Below are positions 44,268 to 55,101 of a stretch of 64,000 bases of DNA, one piece after another. The position numbers were made by a program, and so were the translations under genes. The stretch covers positions 186,001 through 250,000 of the forward strand of contig JADJWE010000004.1 in NCBI GenBank assembly GCA_016716525.1, written 5' to 3'. The notes under the pieces were generated by a model that did no database searches, had not been told where the DNA came from, and was given only the letters and a program-made list of their open reading frames with translations. Positions within the stretch are counted from its first letter, which is position 1; every line of letters starts with the position of its first letter. The DNA is from Candidatus Flexicrinis affinis (GTDB taxonomy: Bacteria > Chloroflexota > Anaerolineae > Aggregatilineales > Phototrophicaceae).

Positions 44268-47200
44268 ATGATTTCGCCCAAGGATTTTGTCGAGCGTTGG
44301 GAAAAGGCCGAGCTGCGCGAGCAGCAGGCGGCGCAGAGCCACTTCAACGAGCTGTGCCAGTTGGTGAACCAGAAGACGCCGACCGAGCGCGACCCGAAGG
44401 GCGAGTTCTTCACCTTCGAGCAGCACGTGACCAAAGAGGGCGGCGGCGCGGGCCGCGCGGACGTGTGGTTCAAGGGCCACTTTGCGTGGGAGTACAAGGG
44501 CAAGCTGAAAGACCTCGACGCGGCCTATCAGCAGCTTCTGGCCTACCGCAGCGACCTCGACAACCCGCCGCTGCTGGTGGTGTCGGACATGCTCGAATAC
44601 CGCATCTACCCGCAGTTCACCAACCTCAGCGGCCAGCCGATTAAGTTCTACAACCGCGACCTGCTGGACGAGAAAACGCGCGACTTCATCCGCTGGCTGC
44701 TGACCGACCCGGAGCAGTTCCGGCAGTACCTCGAACAGCAGCGCCGCGCCAGCGAGGCCCTGACCGAAAAGCTGGCGCACGAGTTCGCCGAACTGGCGCG
44801 CCTGATGCGCGAGCATCCGACCAAAGCGGCGCCCAAGTGGGAGTCGATGCAGATCGCCCGCTTCCTCACCAAGCTGGTGTTTGCGCTGTTCGCCGAGGAT
44901 GTCGGCCTGATGCCGGAGCCGTTCGATCAGCCGGTGTTCCGCTATCTGGTCGAAGGCGTGCGTCACGTACCGGAGTCGTTCGTGATGGAGCTTCAGCGGC
45001 TGTTCGAGGCGATGAACGGCGCGACGCCGCAGTTCGTCTCGCGGCTGGTGCCGTACTTCGACGGCGGGCTGTTCAAAGACTCCGCCCCCGGCGCGAACGA
45101 CGGCCTCGAAGTGCTCGACCTGACCGAGATTCCGGGCGCGATCGACCTGCTCGAAAAGGTGGCCGACCGCGACTGGCGCAAGGTCGACCCGACCATCTTC
45201 GGCAACCTGTTCGAAGGCGCGCTGGACGAGAACAAGCGGGCGCAGTTGGGCGCGCACTACACGTCCGAGAAGGACATCCGCCTCGTCATCGACCCGGTGC
45301 TGATGGCGCCGCTGCTGCGCGAGTGGGAAACGACCCGCACCAAAGCCGAGCCGCTGCTGCAAACCTTCCTCACATCGGACTCGCCGCGCGACGTGGCCGA
45401 GGCCGAGACGAAGCTCAAGCATCTGCGCGACGCGTTCAACGACCGGCTTGGATCGGTGACCGTGCTCGACCCGGCCTGCGGCAGCGGCAACTTCCTGTAC
45501 GTCAGCCTGAAGGCGATGAAAGACCTCGAACGGCGGGCGCGCGAGCTGTTCCAGCCGGTCGAGCCGGCATCCTTCCGCGACGTGGTGACGCCGCGCCAGT
45601 TCTACGGCATCGAAAAGGACGAGTTCGCGGCGCGGCTGGCGCACGTCGTGCTGTGGATCGGCTACTTGCAGTGGCGTTACGAGGACGAGGGGATTTTGCA
45701 CTGGCAGAAGCCGCGCCAACAGCCGCACCCGCGCGCGCTGCCCAAGCCGATTCTGGACGACCGCGACACGCCCGACGCTCCGCCGCGCATCCTGAACGAC
45801 GACGCGATATTGCGCTATGACGGTGCCGGAAATCCGTATGAACCCGAGTGGCCGGCGGCGGAGGTGATCGTCGGCAACCCACCGTTCTTGGGGGACAAGA
45901 ACATGCGCGGTGAACTAGGGGACACTTACACAGAGACACTTCGGGAACTGTACGACGGCCGCATTCCGGGTGGCGCAGACTTGGTGACGTACTGGTTTGA
46001 GAAAGCGCGCGCGAAGATTGAGGCTGGGAACGCACGTCGCGCCGGATTGATTGCGACAAATGGGATACGACACGGTGCAAATCGCGTGGTGCTGGAGCGC
46101 ATCAAAGAAAACATAGGAATCTTTAGTGCCTATGGTGATCGCCCGTGGATTCTAGCTGGCGCGGCGGTTCGGATTTCAATTGTCGGGTTTGGGGAGAACA
46201 GTGGTGTCTCACCGGAACTGGACGGCGAATCGGTTGAGCAGATCAATTCGGATCTCTCCGCGGGTGTTGATGCAAAAGCAGCGGCTGTTCTAGCCGAAAA
46301 TGCAAACATTTCGTTTCTCGGAATGATGAAAGCCGGGCCGTTTGACATCTCGGACTTACAAGCGAATCAAATGCTAAAGGCCGTCAATCCCAGCGGACGG
46401 CCAAACTCGGATGTCGTCAAGCGACGGGTAGGTGGACAGGACGTTACCGGGCGTACCCAGCAAAGTTGGATTATCGACTTCGGAACCAACATGCCTGAGT
46501 CTGAAGCGAAAACGTATGTGACACCATTTGAGTATGTGTTGGCAAAAGTCGAGCCGATCCGCAGACAAAACCGCAGAAGCCGCACACGCGAGCGTTGGTG
46601 GATATATGGCGAGGCGAGGCCGGGTTTACGCAGAGCGATCAATCCGTTACCACGCTACATCGCAACGGCCGAGGTTGCGAAACACCGCATTTTCGTATGG
46701 GTTGAGAAAGATGTAATCCCAGATCATACGCTGCATGTCATCGCACGAGACGACGACTACTTCTTTGGCGTATTGCACAGCTATCCGCACGAGTTATGGT
46801 CACTGCGGGTCGGGAATCGTATGGGCGTTGGCAACGACCCGCGATACAACTCGTCAACAACGTTTCAGACGTACCCGTTCCCGTGGCCGCCGGGACAGGA
46901 GCCGGGGGCGCCGGAAACCCTCACCCCCAGCGGCGAAACAGACCTCACCCCCGGCCCCTCTCCCGAGGAGAGGGGAGACGGACACGTGACGGATTCGGAA
47001 GCCCCTCTCTCCGGGAGAGGGGTTTGGGGTGAGGTTTCTTCGGACGGGGCCGACAAAGTGCAGGCGATTGCAGTCGCCGCGGCGCGACTTCATCAGGAAC
47101 GTGACGCGTGGCTCAACCCGCCCGACCTGCTGGCGCTCGACCTGTCCGGCGACAGCAGGGAGATCAAGGAACGCACGCTCACCAACCTGTACAACGCGGT

Positions 47201-47420
47201 GGCCGCCGCACGCGGCAGCACGGAAAAGCTCGGCAAGCTGGTCGATGCGGCGCGCAAGTTTGCCCCGCGCATGATCGAACTGCACGACGCGCTCGACGCG
47301 GCGGTGCTGTCGGCCTACGGCTGGGACGACCTCATCGGCCGACTGCGTACCCCTGACGGTGACGAGGAACTGCTGCGTCGCCTGCTGGCGGAGAATCAGC
47401 GCCGGGCGGCGGCGGAATAG
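44268..47420 (+). CDS. MmeI-like fused restriction endonuclease/DNA methyltransferase
   Basis: The protein has 1050 aa. The N-terminal nuclease domain has HFNELCQLVNQKTPTE and the catalytic set D65...E75-x-K77 in GRADVWFKGHFAWEYKGK. A helical spacer follows to about residue 390. The methyltransferase domain has motif I VLDPACGSGNFL (about 399-410) and motif IV NPPF (about 536), the adenine-N6 signature. The target-recognition part runs to about 880 (PLPRYIATAEVAKHRIFVWV, WSLRVGNRMGVGNDPRYN). The C-terminal helical domain resumes with HQERDAWLNPP. This matches single-chain type IIG/MmeI enzymes that cut and modify DNA. Bases from about 45,900 to 46,870 are visibly AT-richer than the ends of the gene, and residues about 884-924 are encoded by the dispersed repeat (copy E). 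Confidence 0.85.
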   Translation: MISPKDFVERWEKAELREQQAAQSHFNELCQLVNQKTPTERDPKGEFFTFEQHVTKEGGGAGRADVWFKGHFAWEYKGKLKDLDAAYQQLLAYRSDLDNPPLLVVSDMLEYRIYPQFTNLSGQPIKFYNRDLLDEKTRDFIRWLLTDPEQFRQYLEQQRRASEALTEKLAHEFAELARLMREHPTKAAPKWESMQIARFLTKLVFALFAEDVGLMPEPFDQPVFRYLVEGVRHVPESFVMELQRLFEAMNGATPQFVSRLVPYFDGGLFKDSAPGANDGLEVLDLTEIPGAIDLLEKVADRDWRKVDPTIFGNLFEGALDENKRAQLGAHYTSEKDIRLVIDPVLMAPLLREWETTRTKAEPLLQTFLTSDSPRDVAEAETKLKHLRDAFNDRLGSVTVLDPACGSGNFLYVSLKAMKDLERRARELFQPVEPASFRDVVTPRQFYGIEKDEFAARLAHVVLWIGYLQWRYEDEGILHWQKPRQQPHPRALPKPILDDRDTPDAPPRILNDDAILRYDGAGNPYEPEWPAAEVIVGNPPFLGDKNMRGELGDTYTETLRELYDGRIPGGADLVTYWFEKARAKIEAGNARRAGLIATNGIRHGANRVVLERIKENIGIFSAYGDRPWILAGAAVRISIVGFGENSGVSPELDGESVEQINSDLSAGVDAKAAAVLAENANISFLGMMKAGPFDISDLQANQMLKAVNPSGRPNSDVVKRRVGGQDVTGRTQQSWIIDFGTNMPESEAKTYVTPFEYVLAKVEPIRRQNRRSRTRERWWIYGEARPGLRRAINPLPRYIATAEVAKHRIFVWVEKDVIPDHTLHVIARDDDYFFGVLHSYPHELWSLRVGNRMGVGNDPRYNSSTTFQTYPFPWPPGQEPGAPETLTPSGETDLTPGPSPEERGDGHVTDSEAPLSGRGVWGEVSSDGADKVQAIAVAAARLHQERDAWLNPPDLLALDLSGDSREIKERTLTNLYNAVAAARGSTEKLGKLVDAARKFAPRMIELHDALDAAVLSAYGWDDLIGRLRTPDGDEELLRRLLAENQRRAAAE
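46918..47037. repeat. dispersed inverted repeat, copy E, inside the MmeI-like gene
   Basis: CCCTCACCCCCAGCGG and CCTCACCCCCGGCCCCTCTC at the left, CCCCTCTCCCGAGGAGAGGGG and CCCCTCTCTCCGGGAGAGGGG arms inside, and GGGGTGAGGTTTC at the right. It keeps the reading frame and adds about 40 residues (LTPGPSPEERG and similar) at the linker between the recognition domain and the C-terminal helical domain. Confidence 0.85.
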
Positions 47421-47463
47421 GCGCGACATCGGCCCCAGTCGACTTCATCCTCCGGTGGCAAAA

Positions 47464-47699
47464 CAGACCTCACCCCCGGCCCCTCTCCCGAGGAGAGGGG
47501 AGAAAGACACACGCCGGATTTGAAAGCCCCTCTCTCCGGGAGAGGGGTTTGGGGTGAGGTTCGTCGGGAAAGGGGCAGCGACGCGGAGTGAGGTTGGTAG
47601 CGGAGAAAGACACACGCCGGAGACAGAAGCCCCTCGCCCCTTGAGGGAGAGGGGTTTGGGGTGAGGGGGCAGAAGATCAGCGGCGCGGAGTGAGGTTTG
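47464..47699. repeat. dispersed inverted repeats, copy F (two partly overlapping units)
   Basis: A complete unit (CAGACCTCACCCCCGGCCCC to TTTGGGGTGAGGTTC, 47464-47562) nearly identical to copy E is followed by a second, decayed unit with CCCCTCGCCCCTTGAGGGAGAGGGG and GGGGTGAGGGGG, then AGTGAGGTTTG. They fill the 350-bp gap between the MmeI-like and YhhN genes. No other feature is visible there. Confidence 0.85.
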
Positions 47700-47773
47700 A
47701 ACCCCTGTCAGCGCCAAACGCGGTACAGTCTACGTCACAACGCGTGTGCGCAGACTGTTGAACTGGACGGGCT

Positions 47774-48520
47774 ATGTTGACCGAAACGATGCCGGGACTA
47801 CTGCTCGGGCTGCTGGGGGCGGTCTGGGCGGCGCTGCTGTTTGGCGGGCTAATCGTGGGCACGCCGAACAGCGAACGCACGGGCCGGATCCCGACATGGA
47901 TGCGGATGGGGTCGTCGTTGACGTTGGTCGTGGCCGCGTGGACGTTCGCCCTGCTGCTCAGAACTACGCCGCACGCGGATATCGCGCTGCTGGCGGCGGC
48001 CGGCATGACGCTCGGCTTTGTCGGCGATCTGTTCATGGCGAAATTGATCATCCGCTCGGAACAGTCGGTGTTCGGCGGGATTGGCGCCTTCGGGCTGGGG
48101 CATGTGGCCTACATCGCGGCGCTGATCGGCATCGCAAGCCAGTTCGGATTGCAAGACGCCGCCCCGCGCTGGGCGGCACTGGGGCTGGCGCTGGCGTTCG
48201 GCGCGGCGTGCTGGTACGTCGTCGTGCTGCGCGGCGCGGCGTCACCATCTGCCTTGCATTGGGCCGCACTGCCCTATGCGCTCCTGCTGGCGACCACCGC
48301 CGGATTGGCTGGGGGGCTGGCGCTGCAGGATGCGCGCTTTATTCCCGTTGCGATCGGCGGGCTGTTGTTCCTGACGAGTGATCTGATCCTCGCGGCGCAG
48401 CTTTTCAATCAGGCGTACTTTCCGTGGATCAGCGACTGGGTGTGGCTGACCTACGGCCCGGCGCAGATGCTGATCGTCTACGGGTTGGGGCTGGCGCTCT
48501 CCAGCGCCGCGGCGAGCTAG
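47774..48520 (+). CDS. YhhN/TMEM86-family membrane protein (lysoplasmalogenase-like)
   Basis: The protein has 248 aa with about eight transmembrane helices. The family's two acidic signatures are present: GFVGDLFMAKL (about residue 84) and the LTSDLILAAQLF segment (about 200). YhhN proteins hydrolyse the vinyl-ether bond of lysoplasmalogens or act in ether-lipid turnover; the bacterial substrate is not settled. The N-terminus (PGLLLGLLGAVWAALLFGGL) is a membrane helix rather than a cleavable signal. It stands alone after the repeat cluster, with GGACGGG as a weak ribosome site. The next gene begins 130 bp later and is probably a separate unit. Confidence 0.75.
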   Translation: MLTETMPGLLLGLLGAVWAALLFGGLIVGTPNSERTGRIPTWMRMGSSLTLVVAAWTFALLLRTTPHADIALLAAAGMTLGFVGDLFMAKLIIRSEQSVFGGIGAFGLGHVAYIAALIGIASQFGLQDAAPRWAALGLALAFGAACWYVVVLRGAASPSALHWAALPYALLLATTAGLAGGLALQDARFIPVAIGGLLFLTSDLILAAQLFNQAYFPWISDWVWLTYGPAQMLIVYGLGLALSSAAAS

Positions 48521-48649
48521 TCAGCGAGAGTCGGCAGGGCAGAGGGCGATCTCCCAACCGAGACGGAAGCCGCCACCCGCATGGTAGGGTCCGGCGCGCG
48601 CATGGTATAGTCTGCCGGCAAAGCTTGCTCCGACAGAGGAGGGCTGGCC

Positions 48650-49537
48650 GTGACATCCTTCGACTATGTCGTCGCGCGCAGCATCGACGACGTGACATCG
48701 CTGTTGAACCGCGACGGAATGCGGGCCGGTATTCTGGCAGGCGGAACCGATTTGTTGGTGCAGCTGCGGGAACACCGGCGCGCGCTCGATCTGGTGATCG
48801 ACGTCAAGCACATCCCCGAACTGAACACGTTGGCGTACGATCCGGCATCCGGCCTGACCATCGGCGCGGCGGTCTCGTGCCTGCGTATCTGCGGCGATGC
48901 CGACGCCCAGAATCGTTATCCCGGTCTGGTGGATGCCGTTAAGCTGATCGGCGGCACGCAAATTCAGGGCCGGGCGACGCTCGGCGGCAATCTGGTCAAC
49001 GCGTCGCCGGCGGCGGACTCGATCCCTGCGCTGATCGTGCATCAGGCCGTGGTCGACATCGCCGGCCCGCACGGACGCCGAAGCGTGCCGGTGGAGTCGT
49101 TCTGTACGGCGCCCGGTCGCACGGTCCTGCAAGCAGGCGAGTTCGTCGTCAGCCTGCGCATTCCGCCGCCGGTCGCCGGCTTCGGCGCGCACTATCAGAG
49201 GTTCATCCCGCGCAACGAAATGGACATCGCGGTGGTCGGGGCCGGGGCCGCGGTATGGCTCTCGCCGGACGGGTCGCGGTTCGAGCGCGTCCGCGTGGCG
49301 CTTGCGGCGGTCGCGCCGGTGCCGTTGTACATCCCCGAGATCGGCGAACGCCTGAGCGGTCAACCCGTCTCCGATGCGTTGGTCGACGAAGCAGGCCGAA
49401 TCGCTGCGTCCGCCGCACGACCGATCAGCGACGTACGCGGTACCGCAGAGCAGCGCACGCATTTGTCCGCTGTGCTCACACGCCGTGCCTTGACCGCTGC
49501 CATCGCACGCGCTCGTCAACCGCTCGCGGAGGGTTAA
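48650..49537 (+). CDS. FAD-binding subunit of a molybdenum hydroxylase (CoxM/XdhB-like)
   Basis: The protein has 295 aa. It starts at GTG 48650 after GAGGAGGG. FAD-binding motifs are AGGTDLLVQLREH (about 30-42) and GGTQIQGRATLGGNLVNASP (about 101-120), both typical of the CoxM/XdhB family. The C-terminal domain (RVRVALAAVAPVPLYIPEIG) closes the fold. The subunit passes electrons from the iron-sulfur protein to FAD and on to NAD or another acceptor. The 2Fe-2S subunit gene starts 2 bp after its stop and the large Mo subunit overlaps that, making a complete medium-small-large operon. Confidence 0.88.
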   Translation: MTSFDYVVARSIDDVTSLLNRDGMRAGILAGGTDLLVQLREHRRALDLVIDVKHIPELNTLAYDPASGLTIGAAVSCLRICGDADAQNRYPGLVDAVKLIGGTQIQGRATLGGNLVNASPAADSIPALIVHQAVVDIAGPHGRRSVPVESFCTAPGRTVLQAGEFVVSLRIPPPVAGFGAHYQRFIPRNEMDIAVVGAGAAVWLSPDGSRFERVRVALAAVAPVPLYIPEIGERLSGQPVSDALVDEAGRIAASAARPISDVRGTAEQRTHLSAVLTRRALTAAIARARQPLAEG

Positions 49538-49539
49538 CC

Positions 49540-50022
49540 ATGCCGACCAAAGTGTTCGTAGAGGCGCAGATCAACGGCGACCCGGTGTCCTTCCTGTGCG
49601 AGCCGCAGCAAAGCCTGCTGGAGGTGCTGCGCGACGTCCTGGTTCTCACCGGGACCAAGGAAGGGTGCAGCAACGGAAACTGCGGGGCATGCAGCGTCAT
49701 CCTGAACGGCGTGCTGGTCGATTCGTGTCTCGTGCTTGGTGTCGAGGCGCAGGGCGCGACCATCGAGACGATCGAGGGCATGTCGGGACCGGGCGGGCTG
49801 CACCCGATCCAGCAGAAGTTCCTGAGCCACGCGGCGCTGCAGTGTGGCATCTGCACGCCGGGCCTGATTATGGCGACCAAGGCGCTGCTGGATCGCAATC
49901 CGAACCCGACCGAACACGAAGCGCGGTTGTGGCTGGCGGGTAACCTGTGCCGCTGCACCGGTTATGACAAGATCGTCCGGGCCGTCCTCGATGCGGCCGA
50001 AGCGGTGAGGGACACGCCATGA
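49540..50022 (+). CDS. 2Fe-2S subunit of a molybdenum hydroxylase (CoxS/XdhC-like)
   Basis: The protein has 160 aa from ATG 49540, chosen because GAGGGTTAACC precedes it and the protein then starts with the ferredoxin fold (MPTKVFVEAQINGDPVSFLC). The N-terminal plant-type cluster is bound by CSNGNCGAC plus a Cys in VDSCLVLG. The C-terminal helical domain binds the second cluster through CGICTPG and CRCTG. The subunit relays electrons from the molybdenum site to FAD. Its stop overlaps the start of the large subunit (ATGA), implying coupled translation. Confidence 0.92.
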   Translation: MPTKVFVEAQINGDPVSFLCEPQQSLLEVLRDVLVLTGTKEGCSNGNCGACSVILNGVLVDSCLVLGVEAQGATIETIEGMSGPGGLHPIQQKFLSHAALQCGICTPGLIMATKALLDRNPNPTEHEARLWLAGNLCRCTGYDKIVRAVLDAAEAVRDTP

Positions 50023-52295
50023 TTGAGGAACTCAAGCCGGCCGAGGCGACATACCGCGTCATCGGCACGCGGCAGGACCGCTACGACGCGACCGACAAGG
50101 TCACCGGGCGGGCGCAGTACGGGGCGGACGTCCGCCTCCCGAACATGCTCTACGGCAAGGTGCTGCGCAGCCCACACGCGCACGCCGTGATTCGCGTTAT
50201 CGACACCCGCGCCGCGGAGGCGCTTCCCGGCGTGAAAGCGGTCGTGACCGCGGCGGACTTCCCACGCGTGGGCGGCAAGCTGATCGACGTAGGCGAGGGC
50301 GGCAGCGCCGACCTGCGCTATCAGGCGGAAAACGTGATGGCCCGCGACAAGGTGCTGTTCGTGGGGCACCCGGTCGCGGCGGTGTGCGCGACGTCGGCCA
50401 GCATCGCCGAACAGGCGTTGGCGCTGATCGCCGTCGAGTACGTACTCCTGCCGCTTGTGCTGGACGTCCGCGAGGCGATGCAGCCCGGCGCGCCGATCCT
50501 GCACGACGAGATGCGCACCGACGAGATGGGGCAGCGCGGCAGCGATCCCAGCAACGTGTCGGAGCATCTGCGCCACGAACTGGGCGACGTCGAGGCGGGC
50601 TTCCGCGAGGCGGCGGTCGTCATCGAACGCGAGGTCGTCACCGCGCCGGTGCATCAGGGCTATATCGAGCCGCACAACGCGACGGCGCTTTACAACGCCG
50701 CTGGACAGCTCACAATCTGGTGCAGCACGCAAGGCTCGTTCGGGATCCGGGGCCAAGTCGCGGACATCCTCGACGTGCCCGTCGCGGATGTGCGCGTGGT
50801 ACCGACCGAGATCGGCGGTGGCTTCGGCGGGAAGAACCGCACGTACCTCGAACCGATCGCCGCGGTACTGTCGCGCAAGGCGGGGTGTCGTCCGGTGCAG
50901 GTGCTCATGAACCGTGCCGAAGACTTGATGGCGACCGGGCAGGCGGCCGGTTCGTACATTCGCGTCAAGCTCGGCGCAGACTCACGCGGGAAGCTTGTCG
51001 CCGGTCAAGCAGAGCTGGCCTACGAGGCGGGCGCGTATCCGGGCGGCTCGTTCGTCGGGGCCGGCGCCGCGATGCTGCTCGCGGCGTATGACATCCCCAA
51101 CGTGCAGATCGACGGCTACGACGTCGTGCTGAACAAGTCGCAGGTTGCCGCGTACCGCGCGCCGGGCGCGCCCAACGCGGTCTTCGCCAGCGAGGTGCTG
51201 ATCGACCAGATGGCCGAGCATTTCGGCATGGATCCGATCGAATACCGGCTGATGAACCTCAACGACGAGGGCGGGCGGCGTCCGGACGGACTGCTCCAGC
51301 CGCGGACCGGGATGCGCGAAGCACTGGAGGCGGCCCGCAATCACCCGCATTACGCGGCGCCGCTGGACGGCCCGAACCGCGGGCGCGGCGTCGCGTGCGG
51401 GTATTGGGACAATTACGGCGGGCGGTCGAGCGCGTCGGCGAGCATCAACAGCGACGGGACGATCAGCCTGATCATCGGCTCGATCGATTTGAGCGGCGAG
51501 CGCACCGCCACGGCGATGCAGCTTGCCGAGACGCTCGGCATTTCCGTCGACGAGATCGCGCCGCAGGTCGGTGACACGAACTCGGTCGCCGATACCGAAG
51601 GCAGTTACGGAAGCCGCACGACGTTTGCGACGGGCTGGGCGGCGATCATGCTCGGGCGCAAGATCATCGCTGAGATGAAGGAACGCGCCGCCCTTCTTTG
51701 GGAGACGACGGCGGATGCGGTCGGCTACGACTCGGGCGTGTTCCGGGCCAACGGCAGTGCGATCGACTTCAAGACGCTGGGCGCGCAGCTTGGCGACCTC
51801 GGCGGCCCGATCACCGTAAGCGTGACGGTCAACCCGTCCGGGCTTGGGCCGGGAGTGGCGTGCCACATCGTCGATGTCGAGGTCGATCCGGACACCGGCA
51901 AGGTCGAGATTCTGCGCTACACCGCCGTGCAGGACGCGGGCAAGGCCGTGCATCCGACCTTTGTCGAGGGGCAGATTCAGGGCGGCGTCGTGCAGGGCAT
52001 CGGCTGGGCGTTGAACGAGGCGTATATGTACGGCGACGACGGGCGACTGCTCAACGCCAGCCTGCTCGACTACCGGATGCCGACCAGCCTTGACGTGCCG
52101 ATGATCGACACGGTGATCGTGGAAGTGCCGAACCCGCACCATCCATTCGGCGTGCGCGGCGTGGGCGAGGTGCCGATTGCGCCGCCGCCGGCCGCGATTG
52201 CGAACGCGATCTACCGCGCGGTGGGCGTGCGCATGACCGTGCTGCCCATGTCGCCGGCCAACGTGCTCGCCGCGCTGTGGGCCAAGGGCGGGTAA
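50019..52295 (+). CDS. molybdopterin-binding large subunit (XdhA/CoxL-like hydroxylase)
   Basis: The protein has 758 aa. The N-terminal domain has DATDKVTGRAQYGADVRLPN and LRSPHAHAVI, the standard start of the family. The Mo-cofactor segments are IGGGFGGKNRTYLEPIAAVL, QVAAYRAPGAPNAVFASEVL and DTEGSYGSRTT. A Glu in the C-terminal GVRGVGEVPIAPP is in the position of the catalytic Glu of xanthine-dehydrogenase-type enzymes. The CO-dehydrogenase active-site loop (AYRCSFR) is absent: the loop reads AYRAPGAPN instead, so the enzyme is not a form I CO dehydrogenase. The substrate, probably an N-heterocycle or aldehyde, is unknown. The MoaD-like gene begins 5 bp after its stop. Confidence 0.88.
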   Translation: MIEELKPAEATYRVIGTRQDRYDATDKVTGRAQYGADVRLPNMLYGKVLRSPHAHAVIRVIDTRAAEALPGVKAVVTAADFPRVGGKLIDVGEGGSADLRYQAENVMARDKVLFVGHPVAAVCATSASIAEQALALIAVEYVLLPLVLDVREAMQPGAPILHDEMRTDEMGQRGSDPSNVSEHLRHELGDVEAGFREAAVVIEREVVTAPVHQGYIEPHNATALYNAAGQLTIWCSTQGSFGIRGQVADILDVPVADVRVVPTEIGGGFGGKNRTYLEPIAAVLSRKAGCRPVQVLMNRAEDLMATGQAAGSYIRVKLGADSRGKLVAGQAELAYEAGAYPGGSFVGAGAAMLLAAYDIPNVQIDGYDVVLNKSQVAAYRAPGAPNAVFASEVLIDQMAEHFGMDPIEYRLMNLNDEGGRRPDGLLQPRTGMREALEAARNHPHYAAPLDGPNRGRGVACGYWDNYGGRSSASASINSDGTISLIIGSIDLSGERTATAMQLAETLGISVDEIAPQVGDTNSVADTEGSYGSRTTFATGWAAIMLGRKIIAEMKERAALLWETTADAVGYDSGVFRANGSAIDFKTLGAQLGDLGGPITVSVTVNPSGLGPGVACHIVDVEVDPDTGKVEILRYTAVQDAGKAVHPTFVEGQIQGGVVQGIGWALNEAYMYGDDGRLLNASLLDYRMPTSLDVPMIDTVIVEVPNPHHPFGVRGVGEVPIAPPPAAIANAIYRAVGVRMTVLPMSPANVLAALWAKGG

Positions 52296-52300
52296 CGGTC

Positions 52301-52564
52301 GTGGCGACCGTGTTCATCCCGCCGCTGCTGCGCGACCTGACCGCGGGGCAGAACCGCGTGGACGTGCCGGGCGATACGATCCGCGCGGTGATTGCGGAAC
52401 TGGACCGGCGTTATCCGGGCATCGGCGGGCGGCTGACCGAGGACGGACGCCTGCGCCCCGGCATGTCGCTGGTGGTGGACAACGCGGTCAGCCGGGCGGG
52501 GATGCGCCAGCGCGTGTCCGCGACGAGCGAGGTGCACTTCCTGCCGTCGATGAGCGGGGGGTAG
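52301..52564 (+). CDS. MoaD/ThiS-family sulfur carrier-like protein
   Basis: The protein has 87 aa from GTG 52301. It reads VATVFIPPLLRDLTAGQNRV, then VIAELDRRYPGIGGRLTEDG and VHFLPSMSGG. The C-terminal Gly-Gly is the thiocarboxylate-forming end of MoaD/ThiS proteins. Its place 5 bp after the Mo subunit gene suggests a dedicated carrier for molybdopterin sulfur or for the cofactor sulfuration of this hydroxylase. It lacks any MoaE partner in the window. A longer in-frame start at 52277 overlaps the upstream stop and is less likely. Confidence 0.8.
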   Translation: MATVFIPPLLRDLTAGQNRVDVPGDTIRAVIAELDRRYPGIGGRLTEDGRLRPGMSLVVDNAVSRAGMRQRVSATSEVHFLPSMSGG

Positions 52565-52591
52565 GGGCAGCGCTTTTCCTGCATCGCTTGC

Positions 52592-52626
52592 CCTCGCCCC
52601 GGACACGGCACCGCCGTGTCCCTACC
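52592..52626. repeat. GTAG-footed palindrome between convergent genes
   Basis: GGACACGGC (52601-52609) and GCCGTGTCC (52613-52621) form a perfect 9-bp stem with a 3-base loop. Read on the minus strand the element starts GTAGGGACACGGC, the GTAG foot of RAYT-type REP sequences. It lies between the convergent MoaD-like and HdrD-like genes, where it can also act as a two-way terminator. Confidence 0.55.
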
Positions 52627-52711
52627 GACGACACGAGTTCTTGCCCTCATCACTCAGCACTTGGCACACATCACTGCCCTCGGAGCGCCGTGCGTTTCAA
52701 CGCATGGCGAC

Positions 52712-54739
<2,028 letters not shown>

Positions 54740-54843
54740 AAAGCGGAGTCCTTAGTAACGGTGCGAAACGCTCTATCCGCCGTAGTGTAACGCGGGGCAC
54801 GCGATGCGTGCTATATTTGAAGAGGACTTGAACGCGGTGAGAT

Positions 54844-55101
54844 ATGCTGAAGCTTCGAAAGCTGCTCGTCAAAGCGATGGCGTCGCGGAACATGCGCTTT
54901 GACGAATTCACGGTACTGGTCGAGGGGTTTGGTTTTGAGCTGAAGCGAATTAGTGGAAGTCATCGAATCTACAGACACGAGCGGGTGTCTGAGGTTCTCT
55001 CGCTGCAACCAGACAAGAACGGCCAAGCCAAACCCTATCAGATCCGTCTGCTTCTTCGGCTCGTCGAAGAGTACTCCTTGACCCTCGCGGAGGACGAATG
55101 A
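54844..55101 (+). CDS. hicA: HicA-family toxin (mRNA interferase)
   Basis: The protein has 85 aa. It carries the HicA pattern: KLRKLLVKAMASRNMRFDEF, a double-stranded-RNA-binding-like fold, and the catalytic His in ISGSHRIYRHE, with LQPDKNGQAKPYQIRLLLRL. HicA cleaves mRNA in translation-independent fashion and is neutralised by HicB. The antitoxin start overlaps its stop by 4 bp (ATGA). The -10-like ATATTT is visible upstream, but no operator is clear. The gene reads as intact. Confidence 0.88.
   Translation: MLKLRKLLVKAMASRNMRFDEFTVLVEGFGFELKRISGSHRIYRHERVSEVLSLQPDKNGQAKPYQIRLLLRLVEEYSLTLAEDE

Noticed and set aside
50019..52295. Form I CO dehydrogenase (CoxL)
   Set aside because: The diagnostic AYRCSFR loop is missing; the loop reads AYRAPGAPN.
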